Notes under the pieces: generated by a model
Database searches by the model: none
What the model saw: the letters and a program-made list of their open reading frames with translations, nothing else
What the model was told of the DNA's origin: nothing
Translations under genes and position numbers: made by a program
Shown here: positions 1 through 9,400 of the stretch, one piece after another
Layout of the letters: each line of letters opens with the position of its first letter
Numbering within the stretch: position 1 is the first letter of the stretch
Assembly (NCBI GenBank): GCA_963717705.1
Contig: CAVQWT010000001.1
Location: 1-64,000, forward strand
Direction: 5' to 3'
Source: CAVQWT01 sp963717705
Lineage (GTDB): Bacteria > Pseudomonadota > Gammaproteobacteria > Burkholderiales > Casimicrobiaceae
Length of the DNA stretch: 64,000 nt

Positions 1-8
1 AACAATCA

Positions 9-43
9 AAGGCTTGCGCGTCCCTCGGGCGGCAAGCCTTTTT
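9..43 (+). terminator. Rho-independent terminator at the left edge
   Basis: A 9-bp stem, AAGGCTTGC (9-17) pairing with GCAAGCCTT (32-40), is closed by a 14-nt loop and followed directly by a T run. This is a standard intrinsic terminator and presumably ends a + strand transcript that lies outside the window. Confidence 0.8.
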
Positions 44-172
44 CGTTGGTGCAACTTTGATGTAATCGCGCACCGAAGATTTGCTCGCGCGCGGGATTCC
101 CGTTGAGATGAACGCACCGATCCGCGCGGGGTCCCCTCGGCGACGGGCTATCCCGAATCACCGGAGACGACG

Positions 173-1162
173 ATGGAAATGCGACAACTTGGCCGCGGCG
201 GCCCGCGGGTATCGGCCATCGGGCTGGGCTGCATGGGCATGAGCGACTTCTACGCGGGGCGGGACGACGCGGAATCGATCGCGACCATTCACCGGGCGCT
301 GGACCTCGGCATCAACTTCCTCGATACCTCGGACATCTACGGCCCGCACACCAACGAGGAGCTGCTCGGGCATGCGATCAAGGGCCGCCGCAGCGAAGTC
401 TTCCTCGCCACCAAGTTCGGCATCCTGCGCGATCCGAACGACCCGACGGTGCGGGGCTTCGACAGCAGCCCCGCCTACGTGCGCAGTGCGGTCGAAGGCA
501 GCCTCCGGCGCCTTGGCGTCGCGACGATCGACCTCTACTACCAGCACCGGGTCGATCCGAAAGTGCCGATCGAGGACACGGTCGGCGCGCTCGCCGACCT
601 CGTCCGGGCGGGCAAGGTGCGCTACATCGGGCTGTCCGAAGCCTCCGCCGCCACGCTGGAGCGCGCCCACCGCGTGCACCCGATCACCGCCCTGCAGAGC
701 GAGTATTCGCTGTGGACGCGCGATCCCGAGGCCGATGTCCTCGCCGCCTGCCGCCGGCTTGGCGTCGCGTTCGTGCCGTACAGCCCGCTCGGGCGGGGCT
801 TCCTGACCGGCGCGATCGCACGACCGGAGGATTTCGCCGCCGACGATTACCGCCGGTCGAGCCCGCGCTTTCAGGGAGAGAACTTCGCCCGGAACCTCGC
901 GCTGGTGGACAGGGTCAAGGCGTTCGCCGCGGAGATCGGGTGCACGCCCGCGCAGCTCGCGCTCGCGTGGGTCCTCGCGCAGGGTGACGACATCGTGCCG
1001 ATCCCGGGCACCAAGCGCCGGCGATACCTCGACGAGAACATCGGCGCCCTCGCGCTCCGACTTTCGCCGACGCAGCTCGCCGCGCTGGCCGCCGAATTTC
1101 CGCTCAACGCCGCCGCTGGGGACCGCTATCCCGCGAACATGATGGGCGCGCTGGGGCGCTGA
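173..1162 (+). CDS. Aldo/keto reductase
   Basis: This 329-aa protein is a TIM-barrel, NADP(H)-dependent aldo/keto reductase of the cytosol, of the YajO/IolS/AKR13 type. The family's catalytic tetrad is visible: Asp51, Tyr56 (in DTSDIYG), Lys81 (in ATKFG) and His125 (in YYQHRVD). The late GLSE and the C-terminal PIPGTKR motif that contacts the cofactor phosphate are also present. The length is normal for the family. The ATG at 173 is preceded by GGAG six bases upstream. It is a single gene convergent with the terC-like gene. The substrate cannot be deduced from sequence. Confidence 0.92.
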   Translation: MEMRQLGRGGPRVSAIGLGCMGMSDFYAGRDDAESIATIHRALDLGINFLDTSDIYGPHTNEELLGHAIKGRRSEVFLATKFGILRDPNDPTVRGFDSSPAYVRSAVEGSLRRLGVATIDLYYQHRVDPKVPIEDTVGALADLVRAGKVRYIGLSEASAATLERAHRVHPITALQSEYSLWTRDPEADVLAACRRLGVAFVPYSPLGRGFLTGAIARPEDFAADDYRRSSPRFQGENFARNLALVDRVKAFAAEIGCTPAQLALAWVLAQGDDIVPIPGTKRRRYLDENIGALALRLSPTQLAALAAEFPLNAAAGDRYPANMMGALGR

Positions 1163-1247
1163 CTGCCGCGTCGTCGTTGCCGCGCCGCGCTGCGGACCGC
1201 AACGGCCGGTGCATGACCGCCGCGGATCGTCGGCGCGCGGCCGTCGG

Positions 1248-2288
1248 TCACGGCGCGCTGCGGCGCCGTTCCGCCGCCGCCGCCGCCGACTTGAGCCGCG
1301 CCGACGGCGCGCCGGCGAGGCTGCTGGTGCCGGGACGCAGCGGCTTGTCCTTCGGCGGGATCTTCAGCGACAGCAGCATGGTCAGGATCAGCGTCACCAC
1401 CGTCACGCCGAGCGACCACGCCACCGGGATCTTGTAGAAGTCGACGAGCAGCATCTTGCCGCCGATGAACACCAGGACGATCGCCAGGCCGTACGACAGC
1501 AGGTGGAACTTCTCGTGCATGCTCGCAAGGAGGAAGTACATCGCCCGCAGCCCGAGGATCGCGAACACGTTGGACGTCAGCACGATGAACGGGTCCGTGG
1601 TGATCGCGAAGATCGCCGGGATCGAGTCGACGGCGAAGATGATGTCGACGATGCCGATCATCATGATGACGACCAGCAGCGGGGTCGCCATCCGGACCCC
1701 ATTCTGCACGGTGAAGAATTTCTCGCCGTCGAAATTCGGCGCGATCTTCAGGTGCCGGTTGATCCACTTCAGCGCCGGGTTATTGCCGAGGTCGGGCTCC
1801 TGCCCCGCGGCCCACCACATCTTGACGCCCGTCAGGACCAGGAAGGCGCCGAACACGTACAGCAGCCAGTGGAATTGCTCCAGCAGCCAGGCGCCGACGA
1901 GGATGAGGATCGCGCGCAGCACGAGCGCGCCGAGGATGCCGATCATCAGCACGCGCTTCTGGTGCTCGGCGGGCACCGCGAAGTACGTGAACACCATCAG
2001 GAACACGAAGATGTTGTCGACCGCCAGCGCCTTCTCGACCAGGTATCCGGTGACGAATTCCAGAGCCTTGGCGTCCGCGACGGGGTTGTCGGCCAGCCCA
2101 CCGAGGTACCACCACAGCCAGCCGCAGAACGCGAACGAGACCAGCACCCAGACCAGCGACCAGAGGCCCGCTTCCTTCATGCTGACGCGATGCGCGCCCT
2201 GCTGCTTCATGGCGAAGAAGTCGATCAGCAGGGCGACCACGACGAAGGTCGCGAAGATCGTCCAGAGCAGCGGTGTTCCGATGTTCAT
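1248..2288 (-). CDS. TerC family integral membrane protein
   Basis: About 346 aa with seven to nine hydrophobic membrane segments. It carries the two acidic signatures of the TerC/Alx family, EKALAVDNIFVF and FAVDSIPAIFAI, whose aspartates lie in the membrane and are thought to bind metal. Relatives act in Mn2+ export, pH response or tellurite resistance. The frame is open upstream to 2573, but the extension is Arg-rich and unlike the family. I start at ATG 2288 (MNIGTPLLW), which leads straight into the first helix; GAGG lies a few bases upstream. I looked for a yybP-ykoY manganese riboswitch in the 5' region and did not recognise one. It is convergent with the aldo/keto reductase gene. Confidence 0.9.
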   Translation of the reverse strand: MNIGTPLLWTIFATFVVVALLIDFFAMKQQGAHRVSMKEAGLWSLVWVLVSFAFCGWLWWYLGGLADNPVADAKALEFVTGYLVEKALAVDNIFVFLMVFTYFAVPAEHQKRVLMIGILGALVLRAILILVGAWLLEQFHWLLYVFGAFLVLTGVKMWWAAGQEPDLGNNPALKWINRHLKIAPNFDGEKFFTVQNGVRMATPLLVVIMMIGIVDIIFAVDSIPAIFAITTDPFIVLTSNVFAILGLRAMYFLLASMHEKFHLLSYGLAIVLVFIGGKMLLVDFYKIPVAWSLGVTVVTLILTMLLSLKIPPKDKPLRPGTSSLAGAPSARLKSAAAAAERRRSAP

Positions 2289-2613
2289 TGAGCCTCGTGC
2301 GCAAGGGCGCGTGGAGAGGAAGTCGGGCGCTCCAAGCAGGGGCGAGCGCGTCGGATGATACGCGGTCGCGCGCGGACGGGCACTAGGACATCGCGGATCG
2401 TCAGGCAGTTCCCTGCCGGGGACACGCGGATCGGACCGTGCGGACCGGGGTGCGCGGCGCGGATCGGCCGCCTTCAGGAAACCCTCGCGGTCGTGTAGAT
2501 TAGATCGACCACACTGCCCGCATGCAAGGGCGATGCCGACCGGCTGTACACGGAACCGCCTCGGCCGCGCCACCCTTCACTGCTTCCCCGCGCCCCGACG
2601 CGCCGCCTCCACG
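2289..2613. promoter_or_regulatory. Divergent terC / DAHP synthase intergenic region
   Basis: This 325-bp region has no gene of its own. On the + strand TTCAGG (2473-2478) and TAGATT (2496-2501), separated by 17 bp, are a plausible but weak sigma-70 promoter for the DAHP synthase gene. Toward the TerC gene only a lone TATCAT-like hexamer is visible. Promoter calls here are tentative. Confidence 0.3.
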
Positions 2614-3734
2614 ATGACCAAGACCCCGATCAGCCCCGTTTCCGAGCCGCGGCACGACGACCGCACCTCCCGCACCGACGACGAGCGCGTCGTCGACATG
2701 GTGCTGCTGCCGCCGCCCGAGCACCTGATCCGCTTCTTCCCGATCCAGGGCACGCCCGTGGAAGCGCTGGTCGCCGGCACCCGCGGCCGCATCCGAAGGA
2801 TCCTGCAGGGAAGGGACGACCGGCTGCTGGTCGTCGTCGGCCCCTGCTCGATCCACGACCCGGCGGCCGCGCTCGACTACGCGCGGCGGCTCGCCGTCCT
2901 GCGCGAGCGCGCGGCCGACACGCTCGAGATCGTCATGCGCGTCTATTTCGAGAAGCCGCGGACGACGGTCGGCTGGAAGGGCCTGATCAACGACCCCTGG
3001 CTCGACGAGAGCTGCCGCATCAGCGAGGGCCTGCGGATCGCCCGGCAGCTGCTGATCGACATCGGCCGCCTCGGCGTGCCGTCGGGCAGCGAGCTGCTGG
3101 ACACCATCTCGCCGCAGTACATCGGCGACCTGATCGCCTGGGGGGCGATCGGCGCGCGCACGACCGAGAGCCAGGTGCACCGCGAGCTGGCGTCGGGCAG
3201 CTCGGCACCGATCGGCTTCAAGAACGGCACCGACGGCAACGTGAAGATCGCCTGCGACGCGATCCAGGCCGCCTCGCGCCCGCACCATTTCCTGGGCGTG
3301 CACAAGAGCGGCCAGGTCGCGATGATCCGCACCCGCGGCAATCCGGACTGCCACATCATCCTGCGCGGCGGCGCGGCGCCGAACTACGACGAGGCGAGCG
3401 TGATCGCCGCGTGCGCTGCGCTGGAAGGCGCCGGCCTCGCGCCCTCGCTGATGGTCGACTGCTCGCACGCGAACTGCGGCAAGCAGCACGAGCGGCAGCT
3501 CGACGTCGTGCACGAGATCGCCCGCCAGGTGGAAGGCGGCAGCCGCCGCGTCTTCGGCGCGATGATCGAAAGCCACCTGCAGCCGGGCGCGCAGAAGTTC
3601 ACCGCCGGGCGCGACGACCCGGCGAAGCTCGCCTACGGCACCAGCATCACCGATCCCTGCCTTGGCTGGGACGACACCGTGAAGGCGCTGGACGCGCTCG
3701 GCGAGTCGGTCCGCCGGCGCCGCGCGCGGAAGGC

Positions 3735-3741
<7 letters not shown>
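2614..3741 (+). CDS. aroG: 3-deoxy-7-phosphoheptulonate (DAHP) synthase, class I
   Basis: Condenses phosphoenolpyruvate with erythrose 4-phosphate, the first step of the shikimate pathway. The 375-aa protein shows the class I AroFGH signatures: VVVGPCSIHDP near the N-terminus, TVGWKGLINDP, SGSELLDTISPQY, GARTTESQVHRE, GFKNGTDG, the metal-binding MVDCSHANCGK and the C-terminal ITDPCLGWDDT. An in-frame ATG at 2533 exists, but the extra 27 residues are not family-like, so I start at 2614. Which aromatic amino acid feeds back on it cannot be told, so aroF or aroH is equally possible as a symbol. Its stop overlaps the stop of the convergent asnS gene (seven shared bases). Confidence 0.93.
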
Positions 3742-5135
<1,394 letters not shown>

Positions 5136-5349
5136 TACCGGCTCCTGACCTGTACGGTGGACGCCTCCCGGGCGATGGCCGCAGCAGTTGCGGATCGTTG
5201 CGCGGACCGGGAGGCGCTGGTGGGATAATTGTCTCAAACGCCACGCGGGTAAGCCACCTCCGCGCCGACGCACCGGGGCGGGCCGCGGGCGACCAGGCCG
5301 GGATCCTCCCGGCCGGAACACGCGGCACCGACGCGGGCGTCACGCGCAC

Positions 5350-7488
5350 ATGGCCACAGGCAGCACCTTCACGGGCAACGATCGCCGGCCGCCGGGCGAT
5401 GCGGCGAGCGACGCGCACCTCGCCGAGGCGATCGCGCTGCACCAGCGCGGCCGACTCGAGGAGGCGGCTTCGCGATATGCGGCCATCCTCGCGGCGGAGC
5501 CGGCGCATTTCGCGGCGATGCACCTCCTGGGCGTCGTCCGCCACCAGCAGGGCCGGCACCGGGACAGCGTCGACCTCATCTCCGCGGCGCTGCGCATCGA
5601 TCCGAACGACGCCGCCGCGCACGCCAACCTCGGGCTCGCGCTGCGCCAGCTCGGGCGCGCCGACGACGCGCTGGCGAGCCACGACCGGGCGCTGGCGCTG
5701 AAACCGGGCTTCGCGCAGGCGCACAACAACCGCGGCAACGCGTTGCGCGACCTTGGCCGCCACGCCGAGGCACTGGCGAGCTACGACCGCGCGCTGGCGC
5801 TGAAGCCGGACTACGTCAACGCGATGAAGAATCGCGGCGACACGCTGCTCGACCTCAACCTCCCGGCCGAGGCGCTGGCGAGCTACGACGCGGCGCTGGC
5901 ACTCGCCCCGGACGACGCCGGGATGGGCAACGACCGCGGCATCGCGCTGGGCGAGCTCGGCCGCCATGGCGAGGCGGTGGCTGCGTTCGACTGCGTGCTC
6001 GCGCGCAATCCGGACTACGCCGAGGCGCGCGCCAACCGGGCCAACGCGCTGCTCGACCTCAAGCGCTACGAGGACGCCGCCGCGTGCTTCGCCACACTGG
6101 TCGAACGCGCGCCCGACTATCCGTTCGCGCGCGGCCAGCTGCTGCACACGCGGATGCTCTGCTGCGACTGGGCCGGGTTCGAGCAGCTCGCGGCGCAGGT
6201 CCGCGACGACGTTCGGGCCGGCAGGAAGTCGGCCGAGCCCTTCGGCTGGCAGGGCGTGTCGGACTCGCCCGCCGACCTCAGGCGCTGCGCCGAAATATTC
6301 GCCGCGGCCCACTTCCCGCCCGCGGCGACGCCGCTGTGGCGCGGCGAGCGCTACGCGCACGACCGGATCCGCCTGGGGTACCTGTCCGGCGAGTTCAGGC
6401 AGCAGGCGACGTCGATCCTGATGGCGGGGCTGTTCGAGGCCCATGACCGCGACCGCTTCGAGCTCGTCGCGTTCGACAACGGCTGGGACGACGGCAGCCC
6501 GATCCGCGAGCGCCTCGCGGGCGCGTTCGAGGAGATCGTCGACATCGGCCGGCTGTCCGATGGCGACGCGGCCGCGCTGATCCGCCGGCGCGAGATCGAC
6601 CTCCTGGTCAACCTCAACGGCTACTTCGGTCGCGGCCGGCAGGGCGTGTTCGCGCGGCGGCCCGCCCCGGTGCAGGTCAACTACCTCGGCTTTCCCGGGA
6701 CCCTCGGCGTCGACTACATCGACTACCTGGTCGCCGACGCGCACGTGATCCCGCCCGGCGACGAGGCGTTCTACGGCGAGCGCATCGTGCGGCTGCCCGA
6801 CTGCTACCAGGCGAACGACCGCAGGCGCCCGATCGCCGACGCGACCCCGACACGTGCGGAGGCGGGGCTCCCTGAGACAGGCTTCGTCTTCTGCTGCTTC
6901 AACAACAACTACAAGATCGTGCCGGAGGTGTTCGCGCTGTGGATGCGGCTGCTGTCCCGTGTCGAGGGCAGCGTGCTGTGGCTGTTCGAGGACAATCCGG
7001 CGGCGGCACGAAACCTGCGGCGCGAGGCCGAGCGCCGCGGCGTCGCCCCCGCGCGCCTGGTGTTCGCGCCGCGGCTCGCGCCCGACGCGCACCTCGCCCG
7101 GCACCGGCTCGCCGACCTGTTCGTCGACACGCTGCCGTACAACGCGCACACGACGGCGAGCGACGCGCTGTGGGCGGGGCTGCCGGTGCTCACCTGCACC
7201 GGCAGCGCTTTCGCCGGCCGCGTGGCCGGCAGCCAGCTGCAAGCCGCCCGCCTGCCTGAGCTGGTGACCGGCAGTCTCGCCGAGTACGAAGCGCTGGCGC
7301 TGCGGCTGGCGACGACGCCGTCGCTGCTGGCCGGGTATCGCGCCCGGCTCGAGGCGCAGCGCGCGAGCTGCCCGCTGTTCGACACCGACCGTTTCCGGCG
7401 CCACATCGAGGCCGCCTACGTCGAGATGGTGGCGAGGCAGCGGCGCGGGGAGCCGCCGGCCGGCTTCGACGTGGCTCCGATCGGCTGA
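5350..7488 (+). CDS. TPR protein with GT41 (O-GlcNAc transferase/SPINDLY-like) domain
   Basis: A 712-aa protein with about seven 34-residue TPR units (residues 20-260; repeats such as ALASYDRALALKPDY) followed by a GT-B catalytic region of family GT41. Family signatures are GYLSGEF, LGFPGTLG, FCCFNNNYKI (with the Lys expected to bind the nucleotide), SVLWLF and DTLPYNAHTTASDALWAGLP. Such proteins transfer a sugar, probably from UDP-GlcNAc or a related donor, to Ser/Thr of proteins; bacterial substrates are mostly unknown. The position equivalent to His498 of human OGT appears to be Gln352, which is odd. An upstream in-frame ATG (5188) gives an Arg-rich extension, so I prefer 5350. Divergent from asnS. 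Confidence 0.85.
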   Translation: MATGSTFTGNDRRPPGDAASDAHLAEAIALHQRGRLEEAASRYAAILAAEPAHFAAMHLLGVVRHQQGRHRDSVDLISAALRIDPNDAAAHANLGLALRQLGRADDALASHDRALALKPGFAQAHNNRGNALRDLGRHAEALASYDRALALKPDYVNAMKNRGDTLLDLNLPAEALASYDAALALAPDDAGMGNDRGIALGELGRHGEAVAAFDCVLARNPDYAEARANRANALLDLKRYEDAAACFATLVERAPDYPFARGQLLHTRMLCCDWAGFEQLAAQVRDDVRAGRKSAEPFGWQGVSDSPADLRRCAEIFAAAHFPPAATPLWRGERYAHDRIRLGYLSGEFRQQATSILMAGLFEAHDRDRFELVAFDNGWDDGSPIRERLAGAFEEIVDIGRLSDGDAAALIRRREIDLLVNLNGYFGRGRQGVFARRPAPVQVNYLGFPGTLGVDYIDYLVADAHVIPPGDEAFYGERIVRLPDCYQANDRRRPIADATPTRAEAGLPETGFVFCCFNNNYKIVPEVFALWMRLLSRVEGSVLWLFEDNPAAARNLRREAERRGVAPARLVFAPRLAPDAHLARHRLADLFVDTLPYNAHTTASDALWAGLPVLTCTGSAFAGRVAGSQLQAARLPELVTGSLAEYEALALRLATTPSLLAGYRARLEAQRASCPLFDTDRFRRHIEAAYVEMVARQRRGEPPAGFDVAPIG

Positions 7489-7576
7489 CGATGCGGACCA
7501 CGTCCCGCGCCGGCACGCGGTCCGGCATGCAGCCGGCGACTCGACCACGCAGGATCTTCGGCAACGGAGGAAGACG

Positions 7577-8611
7577 ATGAAACTGCTCGACCGGCTGTTC
7601 GGCGGCGGACCCGCGCGCGGCGCGGCGAAGGACGACGACGCGATTGCCCGCGCGATCATCGACCGCGCGGTCGACGCGACCGACAAGCGGCTGAAGCTCG
7701 TCCCGGGCTACGAGCGCACGCTGCGCGGTCCGGCGCTGGCGACGCTCGAGCACCTGCGCGGCGTCCTCCGCGCAATCCCGGGGCCGGTCGACGTGAGCGC
7801 CGGAGCCTGGCGCGACGACCGCCGGCTGCGTCCGCTGTTCGCCCGGCCCGACGACATCGCGGCGGCGTTCAGTCGCGACGCAGCCGTTCGCAGCTGTCTC
7901 GGCGCGTCGCCGGCGCCGCATTGCTTCGCCCTGCTGGGGCTCGAACGCTCGAACCGGCAGGTCTTCGCGCCGGCGCTGGTGGACGGCAAGGTGCAGGGCG
8001 AGGTCGCCCGGACCGTCGTCAGCTTCGGCAAGCCGAGGATCCTGGCGCCCGGCACCGAGGAGCGCGCGGTCCGCATCGAGACCGGCAAGCTCGCCGTCGA
8101 CTATCTCGCGCGGCTCGCGCTGGCGCAGATGACCTCGGACCAGGACCAGAAGCGCGAGCTCGAGCAGGAGCGCGCGCTGCTCCGGATGCGGCTGCAGCTC
8201 GCCGAGCGCAGCCAGCGCGGACTGGCGACCGGGTTCTCGGACGCAGCGGAGTCCGCGGCATCGCCGCCGGATCGGGCAGGCATCGAGCGCGAGCTGCGGG
8301 CCAACGAGCTGGCGCTGTCGAAGCTCGCGTCGACCGAGCTGATGACACGTTTTCTCGACATCCTGCGTTCGACGCTGGCGGACCCGGCCGCGCACATCCG
8401 CGTCGATCCCTGCGCGATCGCCGTCGACGACATGAACTTCCTGGTGACCGACGCCGAGCGGGCGGCGGGTGCGGAGGCGATCGAGCTGCAACTCCAGGAG
8501 CTGCGGCTTGGCGCACGAGGCCCGTGGACCGCGCTGGTCGCGCGCTTCCCGCGCGACGAGCTGCGGCCCGACGACGCGATCGCCAACGCGGAGCGCTACC
8601 TCCAGTTCTGA
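7577..8611 (+). CDS. Protein of unknown function, 344 aa
   Basis: I do not recognise this protein. It is soluble, with no signal peptide or membrane segment. There is an N-terminal helical stretch, a central alpha/beta-looking part (about residues 110-180) and a Gln/Glu/Arg-rich helical segment around residues 190-215 that could be a coiled coil. The C-terminal part contains HIRVDPCAIAVDDMNFLV. A strong ribosome-binding site (GGAGGAAG) precedes the ATG by about four bases and the frame is clean, so I take it as a real gene. It lies 88 bp after the GT41 gene on the same strand and may be co-transcribed; it ends 11 bp from the convergent fasciclin gene. Confidence 0.75.
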   Translation: MKLLDRLFGGGPARGAAKDDDAIARAIIDRAVDATDKRLKLVPGYERTLRGPALATLEHLRGVLRAIPGPVDVSAGAWRDDRRLRPLFARPDDIAAAFSRDAAVRSCLGASPAPHCFALLGLERSNRQVFAPALVDGKVQGEVARTVVSFGKPRILAPGTEERAVRIETGKLAVDYLARLALAQMTSDQDQKRELEQERALLRMRLQLAERSQRGLATGFSDAAESAASPPDRAGIERELRANELALSKLASTELMTRFLDILRSTLADPAAHIRVDPCAIAVDDMNFLVTDAERAAGAEAIELQLQELRLGARGPWTALVARFPRDELRPDDAIANAERYLQF

Positions 8612-8622
8612 GGGAGTGCCGG

Positions 8623-9066
8623 CTACGCGGGCAGCACGACGGCGTCGATCGCGTGAATCACGCCGTTGCTCGATTCGATGTTGGTCCGGGTCAGGTTGGC
8701 GTCGTTGATCGCCCAGTGGCCCGAGACGCTGGTGACGGTCAGGCTGGCGCCGTCGACCGTCGTCAGGTCGCCTTCCTCGATGTCGCGCGCCATCACCCGG
8801 CCCGGCACCACCAGCGAGCGCAGCATCCCGGCGAGGCGATGGCGGTCCTTGAGCAGGCCGCCGAGTTCGGCCGGCCGCAGCTTGCGGAACGCCTCGTCCG
8901 TCGGCGCGAACAGGGTGAAGGGGCCGGTCCCCTTCAGCGTGTCGACCAGGTCGGCGGCGCGCAGGGCGTTGGAAAGCACCGAGAAGTTGCCGGCCTCGAG
9001 GGCGGTGTCGACGATGTCCTTCAGATCGCTGTCGCGGCTTTGCGGCGCGGAATTTTGCATGGTCAT
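8623..9066 (-). CDS. Fasciclin (FAS1) domain protein
   Basis: A 147-aa single-domain FAS1/BIgH3 protein. The two conserved FAS1 boxes are visible: H1-like GPFTLFAPTDEAFRKL and H2-like NGVIHAIDAVVLP at the C-terminus. FAS1 domains mediate cell-surface or matrix adhesion. Most bacterial members carry a signal peptide, but here the N-terminus (MTMQNSAPQS) is polar with no hydrophobic core, so either it is cytoplasmic or the export signal is missing. GAGG precedes the ATG at 9066; a second ATG at 9060 is possible. Confidence 0.88.
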   Translation of the reverse strand: MTMQNSAPQSRDSDLKDIVDTALEAGNFSVLSNALRAADLVDTLKGTGPFTLFAPTDEAFRKLRPAELGGLLKDRHRLAGMLRSLVVPGRVMARDIEEGDLTTVDGASLTVTSVSGHWAINDANLTRTNIESSNGVIHAIDAVVLPA

Positions 9067-9400
9067 ACCTCAGCTTCCCGTCCGGCACACGGGAATTCAT
9101 GCGCCGGACCCTTCGTCATGGAAGGGAACCTGACAGTATGCGCCACATTGGCTGCCGCTGCTGCCCGCCGTGGCCGCCCCCGTCGTCGTCGTCGTGGCCG
9201 CCGCTTCCGGCTCGGTCGGTGATAACATCGACCGGTTTGCCCGGGCCCGCGCAAGGAAGCGCCGGCACCACATTCCGGCGGGGTCGGCGATGCGCGACCT
9301 TCGGCCCATGGATGCGGATATCGGTGCCTTGCGGGGCCGGCTTCGACGGCGAAGCCGCTGCCGGAAAAGGTACACACGCGACCCAGGAGAGCCGCAAGCG
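9067..9400. other. Intergenic region, fasciclin gene / giant repeat protein
   Basis: This 334-bp region separates divergent genes. It contains a short GTC trinucleotide run near 9181-9196. I see no convincing -35/-10 pair and no hairpin. The ribosome-binding site of the giant gene (AGGAGA) sits at its right end, about ten bases before the start. Confidence 0.5.

Noticed and set aside
2289..2613. yybP-ykoY manganese riboswitch upstream of the TerC gene
   Set aside because: This riboswitch often precedes terC-like genes, so I read the region on the minus strand for its conserved loops and did not find them.
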